The notes beneath the pieces are model-generated. The model was not told the DNA's origin, did not search any database, and was given only the letters and a program-made list of their open reading frames with translations. The position numbers and the translations under genes were made by a program. Below are positions 53,302 to 61,055 of a stretch of DNA of 64,000 nt, one piece after another. Source of the stretch: Leminorella richardii (GTDB lineage Bacteria > Pseudomonadota > Gammaproteobacteria > Enterobacterales > Enterobacteriaceae); NCBI RefSeq assembly GCF_900478135.1, contig NZ_LS483470.1, positions 3,587,501 to 3,651,500 of the forward strand, given 5' to 3'. Positions within the stretch are counted from its first letter, which is position 1. Each line of letters begins with the position of its first letter.

Positions 53302-54753
53302 ATGTACATCGGTATCGATCTCGGCACCTCCGGCGTAAAGGTTATTCTGCTCGACGAGCAGCAGCGGGTGGTGGCTACTCATACGGAGGCGCTGTCGGTT
53401 TCGCGTCCTCATCCCCTGTGGTCTGAACAAAATCCTCAGGACTGGTGGCAGGCCACTGACCAGGCGATGCTGGCGCTGGGCGCGCAGCGCGGCCTTAAAG
53501 GAGTCAAAGCGCTAGGGCTAAGCGGGCAGATGCACGGCGCTACGCTGCTGGACAAGCGGGGAGAGCCGCTTCGCCCCGCCATTCTCTGGAACGACGGGCG
53601 CTGTGCCGCGCAGTGTGAAGCGCTGGAACGCCGGGTTCCCAACTCTCGGCAAATCACCGGTAACTTGATGATGCCCGGCTTTACCGCGCCTAAGCTGAAG
53701 TGGGTGGCGGAGCACGAACCGGAGATCTTCCGCGCCGTCGACAAGGTTCTGCTGCCGAAGGACTATCTGCGCCTGCTCATCACCGGCGAGTTCGCCAGCG
53801 ACATGTCCGACGCGGCGGGCACGATGTGGATGGATGTCGGCCAACGAGACTGGAGTGACGAACTGCTGGCCGCCTGCGAACTCAACCGCTCGCATATGCC
53901 GACGCTGTTTGAAGGTTCACAGGTCACGGGCACGGTCAGAAGCGACATCGCCGAGCGCTGGGGCATCGGCCAAGTGCCGGTTGCCGGCGGCGGTGGGGAC
54001 AACGCGGCGGGCGCGGTCGGCGTCGGGCTGTATAAATCAGGGCAGGCGATGCTGTCCCTCGGCACGTCCGGCGTCTATTTTGCCGTCAGCGACGGATTCC
54101 TAAGCAACCCGGAAAGCGCGGTTCACAGTTTCTGCCACGCCCTGCCGAACGCCTGGCACCTGATGTCGGTGATGCTGAGCGCCGCCTCCTGCCTCGACTG
54201 GGCCTGTCGGCTGACCAACACCGCCAGCGTACCGGAATTGCTGACGCAGGTAGAGCAGAGTAAGCCTGCCGCCACGCCGGTGTGGTTCCTGCCCTACCTT
54301 TCCGGCGAGCGCACGCCGCACAATAACCCGAACGCCAAAGGCGCTTTCTGGGGGCTGACCCACGAGCACGGCTCCGCCGACTTAGGCCGCGCTGTGCTGG
54401 AGGGCGTCAGCTTCGCGCTGGCGGACGGCATGGACGTGCTGCACGCCACTGGCCTTAGGCCTGAAAGCGTCACGCTGATCGGCGGCGGCGCGCGCAGCCC
54501 CTACTGGCGGCAGATGCTGGCGGACGTCAGCGGGCAGGCGCTGGAGTACCGCACCGGCGGCGACGTCGGCCCGGCGCTGGGCGCGGCGCGGCTGGCGCAG
54601 ATTGCCGTTAATCCCGGCGTGCCGCTGGCAGAGTTTTGCCCACCGCTGCCGCTGGAGCAGCGCCACGAGCCAAATGCCACTCTTCATGCAGGGTACAGGG
54701 AAAAGCGCGAGACGTTTCGCAGGCTTTACCAGCAGCTGCTTCCTCTGTGTTAA
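53302..54753 (+). CDS. xylB: Xylulokinase XylB
   Basis: Phosphorylates D-xylulose to xylulose 5-phosphate. 483 residues (E. coli 484), FGGY kinase fold. The N-terminal phosphate motif is IGIDLGTSGVKVILLDE; the substrate pocket region LSGQMHGATLLD is near residue 74; the C-terminal ATP region contains LIGGGARSPYWRQMLADV near residue 392. Start at ATG 53302 after GAAGGA. Separated from xylA by a terminator and repeat copy C, so a separate promoter or read-through is required. Confidence 0.97.
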   Translation: MYIGIDLGTSGVKVILLDEQQRVVATHTEALSVSRPHPLWSEQNPQDWWQATDQAMLALGAQRGLKGVKALGLSGQMHGATLLDKRGEPLRPAILWNDGRCAAQCEALERRVPNSRQITGNLMMPGFTAPKLKWVAEHEPEIFRAVDKVLLPKDYLRLLITGEFASDMSDAAGTMWMDVGQRDWSDELLAACELNRSHMPTLFEGSQVTGTVRSDIAERWGIGQVPVAGGGGDNAAGAVGVGLYKSGQAMLSLGTSGVYFAVSDGFLSNPESAVHSFCHALPNAWHLMSVMLSAASCLDWACRLTNTASVPELLTQVEQSKPAATPVWFLPYLSGERTPHNNPNAKGAFWGLTHEHGSADLGRAVLEGVSFALADGMDVLHATGLRPESVTLIGGGARSPYWRQMLADVSGQALEYRTGGDVGPALGAARLAQIAVNPGVPLAEFCPPLPLEQRHEPNATLHAGYREKRETFRRLYQQLLPLC

Positions 54754-54898
54754 CCGGCCTTAACCCGCCCGGCGTCCATACGCCGGGCTACTCAAACAAA
54801 CTCTGTGAGTAAGCGCTCTCTTCGCGAACTACACGTTTATCCCCACAGCGGCTATGCTTATAGCGTTTTCAACTCCACTTTTTCACTAAGGAATCGCT

Positions 54899-55345
54899 AT
54901 GCGTTTACTTTCCGTACTTTCGCTGGTTTTAGGGCTGTGCGCCTTTGCCGGAACGGCCAACGCCGCCGAAGCGCAAACCGCGCAGCAGAATAAAATGACC
55001 GTTTGTAACAAAGAGGCGACGGACAAGGCCCTGAAGGGTGATGAGCGTAAGGCCTATATGAGCGACTGCCTGAAGGCCAAACCCGCCGCTGCCGAAAAGG
55101 CGCTGACCCCGCAGCAGCAGAAAATGGCCGACTGCAACAAGCAGGCCGGCGATAAGAGCCTAAAGGGCGACGAGCGTAAGGCCTTTATGAGCAACTGCCT
55201 GAAAGCCAAACCCGCCGAGAGCGAGAAGGCGCTGACTCCGCAGCAGCAAAAAATGGCCGACTGCAACAAGCAGGCTGCGGACAAAGGCGCTAAGGGCGAC
55301 GAGCGTAAAACCTTTATGGCGAGCTGCCTGAAGCAGTCCAGCTAG
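54899..55345 (+). CDS. psiF: PsiF family protein with three tandem repeats
   Basis: 148-residue exported protein. Signal peptide MRLLSVLSLVLGLCAFAGTANA. The mature part is three copies of a roughly 38-residue PsiF unit, pattern QQ-KM-(V/D)CNK-A-DK-KGDERK-(Y/F)M-CLK, at about residues 29-65, 68-104 and 107-146. E. coli PsiF, a phosphate-starvation-inducible protein of unknown function, has two units. Each unit has a conserved cysteine pair (CNK and CLK), six in all. Start at ATG 54899. A terminator follows. Confidence 0.88.
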   Translation: MRLLSVLSLVLGLCAFAGTANAAEAQTAQQNKMTVCNKEATDKALKGDERKAYMSDCLKAKPAAAEKALTPQQQKMADCNKQAGDKSLKGDERKAFMSNCLKAKPAESEKALTPQQQKMADCNKQAADKGAKGDERKTFMASCLKQSS

Positions 55346-55365
55346 TCTTCGCTTTACCCGCTTCT

Positions 55366-55397
55366 AAAGGCTCCGCTTTGGGGCCTTTTCTTTTTTA
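55366..55397 (+). terminator. psiF terminator
   Basis: AAAGGCtccgctttgggGCCTTT stem-loop followed by TCTTTTTT, 20 bases beyond the psiF stop. Confidence 0.8.
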
Positions 55398-55436
55398 TCC
55401 TTTCTGGATTGACTTTTCGCCTTCCCTTTTTCATAA

Positions 55437-55453
55437 TTGTTATATTATAACAT
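55437..55453. promoter_or_regulatory. Zur box upstream of ykgO
   Basis: GTTATA-t-TATAAC (55439-55451) is a perfect palindrome with TT and AT flanks, matching the enterobacterial Zur consensus (TGTTATATTATAACA). It lies 16 bases before the start codon, so bound Zur would block transcription in zinc-replete cells. Confidence 0.85.
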
Positions 55454-55468
55454 CACAAAGGAATCGCC

Positions 55469-55603
55469 ATGAAGGTTCTTAGTTCGCTGCGTTCGGCCAA
55501 GCAGCGCCATCCGGACTGTAAGATCGTCCGTCGTCACGGAAGAGTTTTCGTTATCTGTAAGTCAAATCCCCGCTTTAAGGCGGTTCAAGGGAGGAAAAAG
55601 TAG
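55469..55603 (+). CDS. ykgO: Zinc-independent 50S ribosomal protein L36-2
   Basis: 44 residues: MKVLSSLRSAKQRHPDCKIV and then RRHGRVFVICKSNPRFKAVQ with a basic GRKK end. It is close to E. coli YkgO (RpmJ2), the C-minus L36 paralogue that lacks the four-residue zinc ribbon and replaces zinc-containing L36 under zinc starvation. Ribosome binding site AAAGGA seven bases upstream. The Zur box ahead supports zinc repression. The usual partner ykgM (L31 type B) is not next to it. Confidence 0.95.
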   Translation: MKVLSSLRSAKQRHPDCKIVRRHGRVFVICKSNPRFKAVQGRKK

Positions 55604-55758
55604 GCTGATAAACTCATCTCATCGCGCACTCCTGTAAGCGCTCACTCACAAACTGTTTTCCCGATCGTTGCTTTTCCATAGCGGTATTTTTCATCCTGTC
55701 CGGAAAATATCGCTACTAATCAGTTACCCACTCGCCTATTTCACCGTTCAGCTTATTC

Positions 55759-55785
55759 AAGTTAGTATCTACTAACTTTTTTACT
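55759..55785 (+). terminator. Rho-independent terminator downstream of ykgO
   Basis: AAGTTAGTA-tc-TACTAACTT followed by TTTTTA. Stops the ykgO transcript about 150 bases after the gene. Confidence 0.8.
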
Positions 55786-55810
55786 CCTCTTCATCCTTTT
55801 GCCTCCTCTC

Positions 55811-55833
55811 ATTGAACACGCCTCGTGTTCAAT
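55811..55833. repeat. Perfect palindrome upstream of the hydrolase operon
   Basis: ATTGAACACG-cct-CGTGTTCAAT. A possible operator or hairpin; role unknown. Confidence 0.5.
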
Positions 55834-55864
55834 AGCTTCACGCTTGGCCATATTGTTAATCCAA

Positions 55865-55889
55865 TTGACCCTCCTACAATGAGGGTTAA
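55865..55889. promoter_or_regulatory. Operator-like inverted repeat of the hydrolase-leuCD operon
   Basis: TTGACCCTC-ctacaat-GAGGGTTAA, a 9-base arm inverted repeat with one mismatch pair, 30 bases before the start codon. TTGACC could also be a -35 element. A site for the downstream LysR-type regulator or another factor. Confidence 0.5.
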
Positions 55890-55917
55890 TCGTTAAAACT
55901 GCGGGAGGAACCTCACC

Positions 55918-56805
55918 ATGTTAGCGACACTCGAAAAACAAATGCGTCGCGTGAACCAGATAGATATCTGTTTTCGCACTGTCGGCCAAGGGCCAGCGCT
56001 GCTGATGCTCCACGGCCATCCGCAAAACCATATGATGTGGCATAAAGTTGTGCCGGAGCTGGCCAAGCGCTTTACGCTGGTTATCGCTGACCTGCGCGGC
56101 TACGGCGACAGCGACAAGCCCCGCTCTCCGGAGGGTCAAAGCGCCTATTCCAAGCGCATCATGGCGCAGGACATGTATGAGCTGATGGTGCAGTTGGGGC
56201 ATTCACGCTTTTCCGTGCTGGCGCACGATCGCGGCGCCCGCGTAGCCCACAGGCTGGCGCTGGATCACGCGGATGCCGTGCAAAAAATGGTGCTGCTGGA
56301 CATCGCCCCTACCCTCGCTATGTATCGGCAAACCAACGAGGCCTTCGCTCGCGCCTACTGGCACTGGTTTATGTTGATACGGCCAACGCCGTTCCCTGAA
56401 ATCCTTATTGAGCACGATCCCGCACTCTATCTGCGCAGCGTCATGGGCGTGCGCAGCGCGGGAATGGCGCCGTTTACCGAAGAGGCGCTGGCTGAATATG
56501 AACGCTGCTTAGGGCTGCCCGGCACCGCCTACGGCATCTGTGAAGACTACCGCGCCAGCGCCGGTATTGACCTCGAGCACGACGCACAGGACATCGAGCG
56601 CAGCAACCCTGTGGACTGCCCACTGATGGTGCTGTGGGGTAAAAACGGCGCTATCGAGCAGTGCTTTGATCCCATTACGGAGTGGAAAAAAGTAGCCACT
56701 CACCTACAGGGCGAGGCGCTGCCGTGCGGCCACTATATTGCAGAAGAGGCTCCGGATCTGCTGCTTGGCAAAGTCGTACCCTTTCTTTCATCGGTTAGCG
56801 TTTAA
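55918..56805 (+). CDS. Alpha/beta hydrolase, haloacetate (fluoroacetate) dehalogenase-like
   Basis: 295 residues. All active-site residues of fluoroacetate dehalogenase are visible: nucleophile Asp104 in AHDRGARVAHR with the carboxylate-binding Arg105 and Arg108, Asp128 in LLDIAP, the halide-pocket His149-Trp150 in AYWHWF, a tyrosine near 219 (DYRAS) and the general-base histidine in PCGHYIAEEAP. Members hydrolyse haloacetates to glycolate, but close homologues acting on other substrates exist. It heads a three-gene unit with leuC- and leuD-like genes, which suggests linked hydrolysis and isomerisation of an organic acid. Start at ATG 55918 after GGGAGGA. Confidence 0.88.
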   Translation: MLATLEKQMRRVNQIDICFRTVGQGPALLMLHGHPQNHMMWHKVVPELAKRFTLVIADLRGYGDSDKPRSPEGQSAYSKRIMAQDMYELMVQLGHSRFSVLAHDRGARVAHRLALDHADAVQKMVLLDIAPTLAMYRQTNEAFARAYWHWFMLIRPTPFPEILIEHDPALYLRSVMGVRSAGMAPFTEEALAEYERCLGLPGTAYGICEDYRASAGIDLEHDAQDIERSNPVDCPLMVLWGKNGAIEQCFDPITEWKKVATHLQGEALPCGHYIAEEAPDLLLGKVVPFLSSVSV

Positions 56806-56826
56806 ACTTTCGGGAGAATTCTTACC

Positions 56827-58250
56827 ATGACGTCAGCAAAAACTCTTTACCGCAAGCTGATTGACACCCACACCGTCCGCGAGCTAGACGCGCAGGGCAA
56901 CGTGCTGCTGTACATCGACCGCACGGTACTCAATGAATACACCAGTCCGCAGGCCTTCAGCGGCCTGAGGGAAAAGCACCGCAGCGCCTGGCGGCCGGAA
57001 AGCGTGCTGCTTAACGTAGACCACGTTAACCCCACCCGCCCGGTGCGCGACGACAAAATGACTGACCCCGGCGGCCAGCTGCAGGTGGACTACTTCAGAG
57101 AGAACAGCCGCGACTTTGATATCGAGCTGTTTGACGTGCTGGACGAACGCCAGGGCATCGAGCACGTTGTCGCCCCTGAGCAGGGCTTTATCCTGCCGGG
57201 CATGGTCATTGCCGCCGGCGACAGCCACACCACCACCTACGGCGCGCTGGGCGCTTTCGGCTTCGGCATCGGCACCTCAGAAATCGAACACTTCCTCGCC
57301 ACCCAAACGCTGGTGTACAAACGCCTGAAAACCATGCGGGTGACGGTTAACGGCAGTCTAGGCCCTTGGGTGACGGCAAAAGACATCATCATGCATCTGG
57401 TCGAACACATCGGCGCTGACGGCGCAACCGGCTACGCCATTGAGTTTACCGGCCCGGCCATCGACGAGATCAGCGTCGAAGGGCGCATGACCATCTGTAA
57501 TATGGCCGTTGAAGCAGGCGCTCGCGGCGCGTTTATGGCGCCGGATGAAAAGGTCTTTGAATACCTGAAAGACAAGCCCCGCTCTCCGAAAGGCGCGCTG
57601 TGGGAACAGGCCGTTAGCAGCTGGCGTACGCTGAAAACCGATCCGGGCGCGCAGTTCGATCGGGAAGTGGTGCTTGACTGTACTCGCCTTGAGCCGATGG
57701 TCACTTGGGCATCAGCCCCGATCAGGCGGGCGGCATCGGCGGTGCGATCCCAGATCCGAAAAATGAACCCAATGCGCAGAAACGCGTTGCCGACGAAAAG
57801 GCGCTGGCCTATATGGAACTGAAACCGGGTACCCTTTTCTCCAGCATCCCGATTTCTCACGCCTTTATCGGCTCCTGTACCAACGGCCGCATCGAGGATC
57901 TGCGTCAGGCGGCAAGCGTGCTGAAGGGGAAAAAGATCGCCGCCCACGTGCGGGGCATGATTATTCCAGGCTCGACGCTGGTTCGCCAGCAGGCCGAGCG
58001 GGAAGGTCTGGCGCAAATATTTATCGACGCGGGCTTTGAGTGGCGTCAGTCCGGCTGTTCCATGTGCCTGGCGATGAACGAAGACGTCCTGCAGCCGGGC
58101 GACCGCTGCGCCTCCAGCACCAACCGCAACTTTGCCGGTCGTCAGGGCGCCGGTTCAAGAACCCATCTGATGAGCCCAGCTATGGTCGCCGCCGCCGCCA
58201 TCGCGGGCCATCTGGTCGATGTCCGTTCAGTCAGCGGTCAAGGAGAATAA
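56827..58250 (+). CDS. 3-isopropylmalate dehydratase-like large subunit, second LeuC (frameshift)
   Basis: About 475 residues. An aconitase-superfamily large subunit with an Fe4S4 cluster: the active-site HTTTYGALGAFGFGIGTSE region near residue 132 and cluster cysteines in GSCTNGRIEDLRQ near residue 347 and SGCSMCLAMN near residue 410. One G is missing from the run at 57707-57709; restoring it joins PMVTWGISPDQAGGIGGAIP. Standard leuCD sit in leuABCD; here the pair follows a hydrolase and has no leuA or leuB, so it is a paralogue (LeuC2-type) that may isomerise or hydrate another C5-C7 acid such as citramalate. Start at ATG 56827 after CGGGAG. Confidence 0.9.
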
Positions 58251-58252
58251 TC

Positions 58253-58870
58253 ATGCAGACCTTTACACAAGTTACCGGCAAAGTCGCGCCGATGATGGAT
58301 CCGAACGTCGACACCGACGTTATTATGCCTAAGCAGTTTCTTAAGGGGATCGACCGTAAAAATCTGGATCGCGGCCTGTTCTTTGACCTGAGGCTGAACG
58401 CCGACGGTACGCCCAATCCGGACTTTATTCTTAACCGCCCGCAGTGGAAAGGCAGCGCCTTTATGGTGGTCGGCCCCAACTTCGGCTGCGGCTCCAGCCG
58501 CGAACACGCCGTTTGGGGTTTACAGCAGACCGGCATCCGCGCGCTTATCGGTACCTCGTTTGCAGGCATCTTTGGCGACAACTGCCAGCGTAACGGCATC
58601 CTGCTTATCCGCCTGACGCCAGAAGCTGTCGCTCGCGTTGCCGCTGCGGCGCAGGATCCGGAAAGAAACGAAATCACTATCGATCTGCCGGGAAAAGCCA
58701 TTTTGCTCAAAGGCGGAGAAACGGTTCCTTTTGATATTGACGGGCGCAATCAGGAAGCGCTGATAAAAGGGCTGGACGCTATCGGCGTCACGATGGAATA
58801 CCAGCAGGAGATCCGCGACTTTGAAGCGGACTATCGTCAAAACCACCCGTGGGTAGTCATACCGCGCTAG
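58253..58870 (+). CDS. 3-isopropylmalate dehydratase-like small subunit, second LeuD
   Basis: 205 residues, the swivel domain that completes the LeuC-type active site. The N terminus has GKVAPMMDPNVDTDVIMPKQ, the core GPNFGCGSSREHAVWGL near residue 77 (catalytic Ser/Arg loop), and GTSFAGIFGDNCQRNG near residue 100. AAGGAGA precedes the ATG at 58253, two bases after the LeuC2 stop. Works with the preceding large subunit. A strong terminator follows, closing the three-gene operon. Confidence 0.92.
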   Translation: MQTFTQVTGKVAPMMDPNVDTDVIMPKQFLKGIDRKNLDRGLFFDLRLNADGTPNPDFILNRPQWKGSAFMVVGPNFGCGSSREHAVWGLQQTGIRALIGTSFAGIFGDNCQRNGILLIRLTPEAVARVAAAAQDPERNEITIDLPGKAILLKGGETVPFDIDGRNQEALIKGLDAIGVTMEYQQEIRDFEADYRQNHPWVVIPR

Positions 58871-58884
58871 TAGCAAGACCGACT

Positions 58885-58923
58885 CGCCCCGCCTGCCGTC
58901 CCCCGACGCGGGCGGGGTTTTTT
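58885..58923 (+). terminator. Terminator of the hydrolase-leuCD operon
   Basis: CGCCCCGCC with GGGCGGGG (loop about 15 bases), followed by seven T residues. Confidence 0.88.
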
Positions 58924-58945
58924 ATTGATGCAAGATGCGCATCGT

Positions 58946-59860
58946 CTACAGCGCGGAAAAGTAGTTTCCCAGAAACTCAACGCACACCTTCAGCTTGGCC
59001 GAGTCAGACAGGCGGCGAGGGTAAACGGCCCAGATGTCTGCCGGTTGGGAATATTCTGGCAGCACTTGCACCAGTCTGCCCTCGTCAAAATAGTGCTTCA
59101 CGTCCCACATCGAACGTAAAAAGATCCCGTGCCCGTCCAGCCCCCAGCGCAGCACCATGGCGCCGCTGTTAGAGGAGATTCGTCCGTCGATACGAGCGAT
59201 ATATTCCCGCTCGTCGTTCTGCCGAACAAGCCGCCAGCTGCCAAACGGCGTGTCGCGCTCGCGCAGCGCTAAACAGTCGTGAGAAGCCAAGTCGTCCAGA
59301 GACTGGGGCACGCCGCGCTGTTCCAAATACTCTTTTGACGCGCACAGCACCCGCGCATTGCTCATCAGCTTTCTGGCAAGGTACTGGTTGGGCAGATCGC
59401 TGCCGACGCGGATTTCCAGATCAAACCCCTCAGCGATCAAATCCGTTGCCCGATCGGAGGTGACGACCTGAATCGCCAGTTTCGGATAGCGTTTGGCAAG
59501 CTGGGATACGGCGGGCGCCACGTGATGACGACCAAAGCCGAAGGAGCAGACAATGCGCAGGGTTCCCTGCGGCTCACGCCGCGCCTGAGTCACGTCGCTG
59601 ATAAAGTCGTCCAGATCGTTGAGGATCCGCTGCGCCCAAAGGCGGGCTTTTTCCCCCTCTTCCGTCAGCACAATGCTGCGGGTGGTGCGGTGAAACAGTC
59701 GGACGTTAAGGGAGCTTTCGAGAATGTTCATCCGCTTGCTGATATAGGCGGGAGACACGCCGAGTTCCACCGCGGCGCGAGCGAAGTTCTGCTTGCGGAC
59801 CACCGTTAAAAAGACGCGGAGATCCTCATTTAGCGGCATTGAAGGCCGAGTCATATTCAT
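58946..59860 (-). CDS. LysR-family transcriptional regulator
   Basis: 304 residues; helix-turn-helix FARAAVELGVSPAYISKRMN at about residues 25-44, then a substrate-binding domain beginning GTLRIVCSFGFGRHHVAPAV. Similar in pattern to the LysR proteins of tartrate/malate (DmlR-type) and aromatic-acid operons. I choose ATG 59860 (MNMTRPSMPLNEDLRV), with AGGA about ten bases upstream; a longer frame starts at 59920. Convergent with the leuC2-leuD2 operon, and the probable regulator of it, although its operator would lie at 55.9 kb on the far side. The effector is unknown. Confidence 0.85.
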   Translation of the reverse strand: MNMTRPSMPLNEDLRVFLTVVRKQNFARAAVELGVSPAYISKRMNILESSLNVRLFHRTTRSIVLTEEGEKARLWAQRILNDLDDFISDVTQARREPQGTLRIVCSFGFGRHHVAPAVSQLAKRYPKLAIQVVTSDRATDLIAEGFDLEIRVGSDLPNQYLARKLMSNARVLCASKEYLEQRGVPQSLDDLASHDCLALRERDTPFGSWRLVRQNDEREYIARIDGRISSNSGAMVLRWGLDGHGIFLRSMWDVKHYFDEGRLVQVLPEYSQPADIWAVYPRRLSDSAKLKVCVEFLGNYFSAL

Positions 59861-60218
59861 GAAGGCGATTCCTGCTTCCAGCGCTCCCGTCCCCGTCAAA
59901 AGCGGCGCGGCGCAACACATTGTAAAAAGAAAAGATGTTCTGTCCTGCTCTTATTTTTATTTTAAAAATACCGGTAACCTAACGATAAACCCCGCTAAAG
60001 GTGAGGTTTTCCCGATATATGACTATATTTCATACTATGAGCCTATGCCGCAGGCGAAACGCTTCAATTTGTGATAGATTTCACACTAATTGACGGCTGA
60101 TTTCGCAAACGCCATGACCTGACAAGCATACCTTCAATGCACAGCCCGTGAAGCGATTCACCTCACAGGCTTCACGACCGATAGAAAAAACAACGCTATT
60201 TTTGCAGGAACGTTCCCA
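59861..60218. other. Gene-free interval upstream of ygjV
   Basis: About 360 bases. Contains a perfect inverted repeat CGTGAAGC (60147-60154) and GCTTCACG (60169-60176) and otherwise nothing recognisable. Probably holds the divergent promoters of the LysR gene and ygjV. Confidence 0.5.
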
Positions 60219-60815
60219 ATGACGCTGTTCTGGATTGCCCAAATTATAGGCGGTATTGCCTTTCTTGTGGGCATCACTATGTTCTTTAACCGCAACGAAC
60301 GCAGATTCAAATTCCAGCTCGCCGGTTACTCAACCATCATGTGCGTGCACTTTTTTATGCTTGGCGCCAACGCGGCGGGCATGAGCGTGCTGCTCAGCGC
60401 AATCCGAACCGTCGTGTCCATCTGGTGGCGCAACGTTTGGATCATGGTGCTGTTTATTATTCTGCCGCTGCTATTCGCGGCGACTCGCGTCAAACACCCC
60501 ATTGAGTTCTTACCCGTGATGGGCGCTATGGTCAGCACCTGGGCGATGTTTCGCACCAGCGGCCTAAAAATGCGCAGCCTGATGTGGTGCTCCACCGCCT
60601 GCTGGGTGATCCACAACGTCTGGGTCCACTCCATCGGCGGTACGCTGATTGAATCGAGCTTTCTGGTGATGAACGGCTTTAACATCATCCGCTTCTACCG
60701 CATGCAGAAGCGTGGTATTGACCCGTTTGCAGTGGAAAGTCGGATTGTTAAAGGGAAAGTGCAGAGTGAGGAGAATGAGGCGACCGCGCAACTTACTGAC
60801 AAACCGATAAAATAG
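60219..60815 (+). CDS. ygjV: YgjV family inner-membrane protein
   Basis: 198 residues with six predicted hydrophobic segments and a polar C-terminal tail rich in Glu/Lys (KGKVQSEENEA). The pattern MTLFWIAQIIGGIAFLVGIT is typical of the YgjV/Imp family of uncharacterised inner-membrane proteins. No biochemical role is established. Single gene between a LysR regulator and selB; repeat copy D begins at its stop codon. Confidence 0.88.
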   Translation: MTLFWIAQIIGGIAFLVGITMFFNRNERRFKFQLAGYSTIMCVHFFMLGANAAGMSVLLSAIRTVVSIWWRNVWIMVLFIILPLLFAATRVKHPIEFLPVMGAMVSTWAMFRTSGLKMRSLMWCSTACWVIHNVWVHSIGGTLIESSFLVMNGFNIIRFYRMQKRGIDPFAVESRIVKGKVQSEENEATAQLTDKPIK

Positions 60816-60985
60816 GCTTCCGTGGATATTCCGACCGAAAATACGCTGTGCCTATATAACCATTATGCTCGGTCGGAAGAGCGCTTGTATTAGCTTTGGG
60901 AGGGCGGCGGGCCTACCGTCCCTACGGGCACTTCGTTGGCTTACGCCAAGTCGACCCCCACGGAACGCTCTCCCGCCGTTCAACC
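60816..60985 (+). repeat. Modular palindromic intergenic repeat, copy D
   Basis: Short version: terminal hairpin with stem TTCCGACCG/CGGTCGGAA (60838-60880 region), then ACGGGCACTTCGTTGGC and GTCGACCCCCACGGAACG as in the right part of copies A to C. It touches the ygjV stop codon. Confidence 0.83.
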
Positions 60986-61055
60986 TCGTAGATTTTATTT
61001 AAGGCCTTTGTCATCAATTTCATAGGCCGCTGTCACAGCCTCTTTTTTTACAGCA

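Noticed and set aside
55007..55340. Regular repeats that could look like a CRISPR array
   Set aside because: They are the three coding repeats of PsiF in frame, with no spacer structure. No CRISPR array is seen anywhere in the window.
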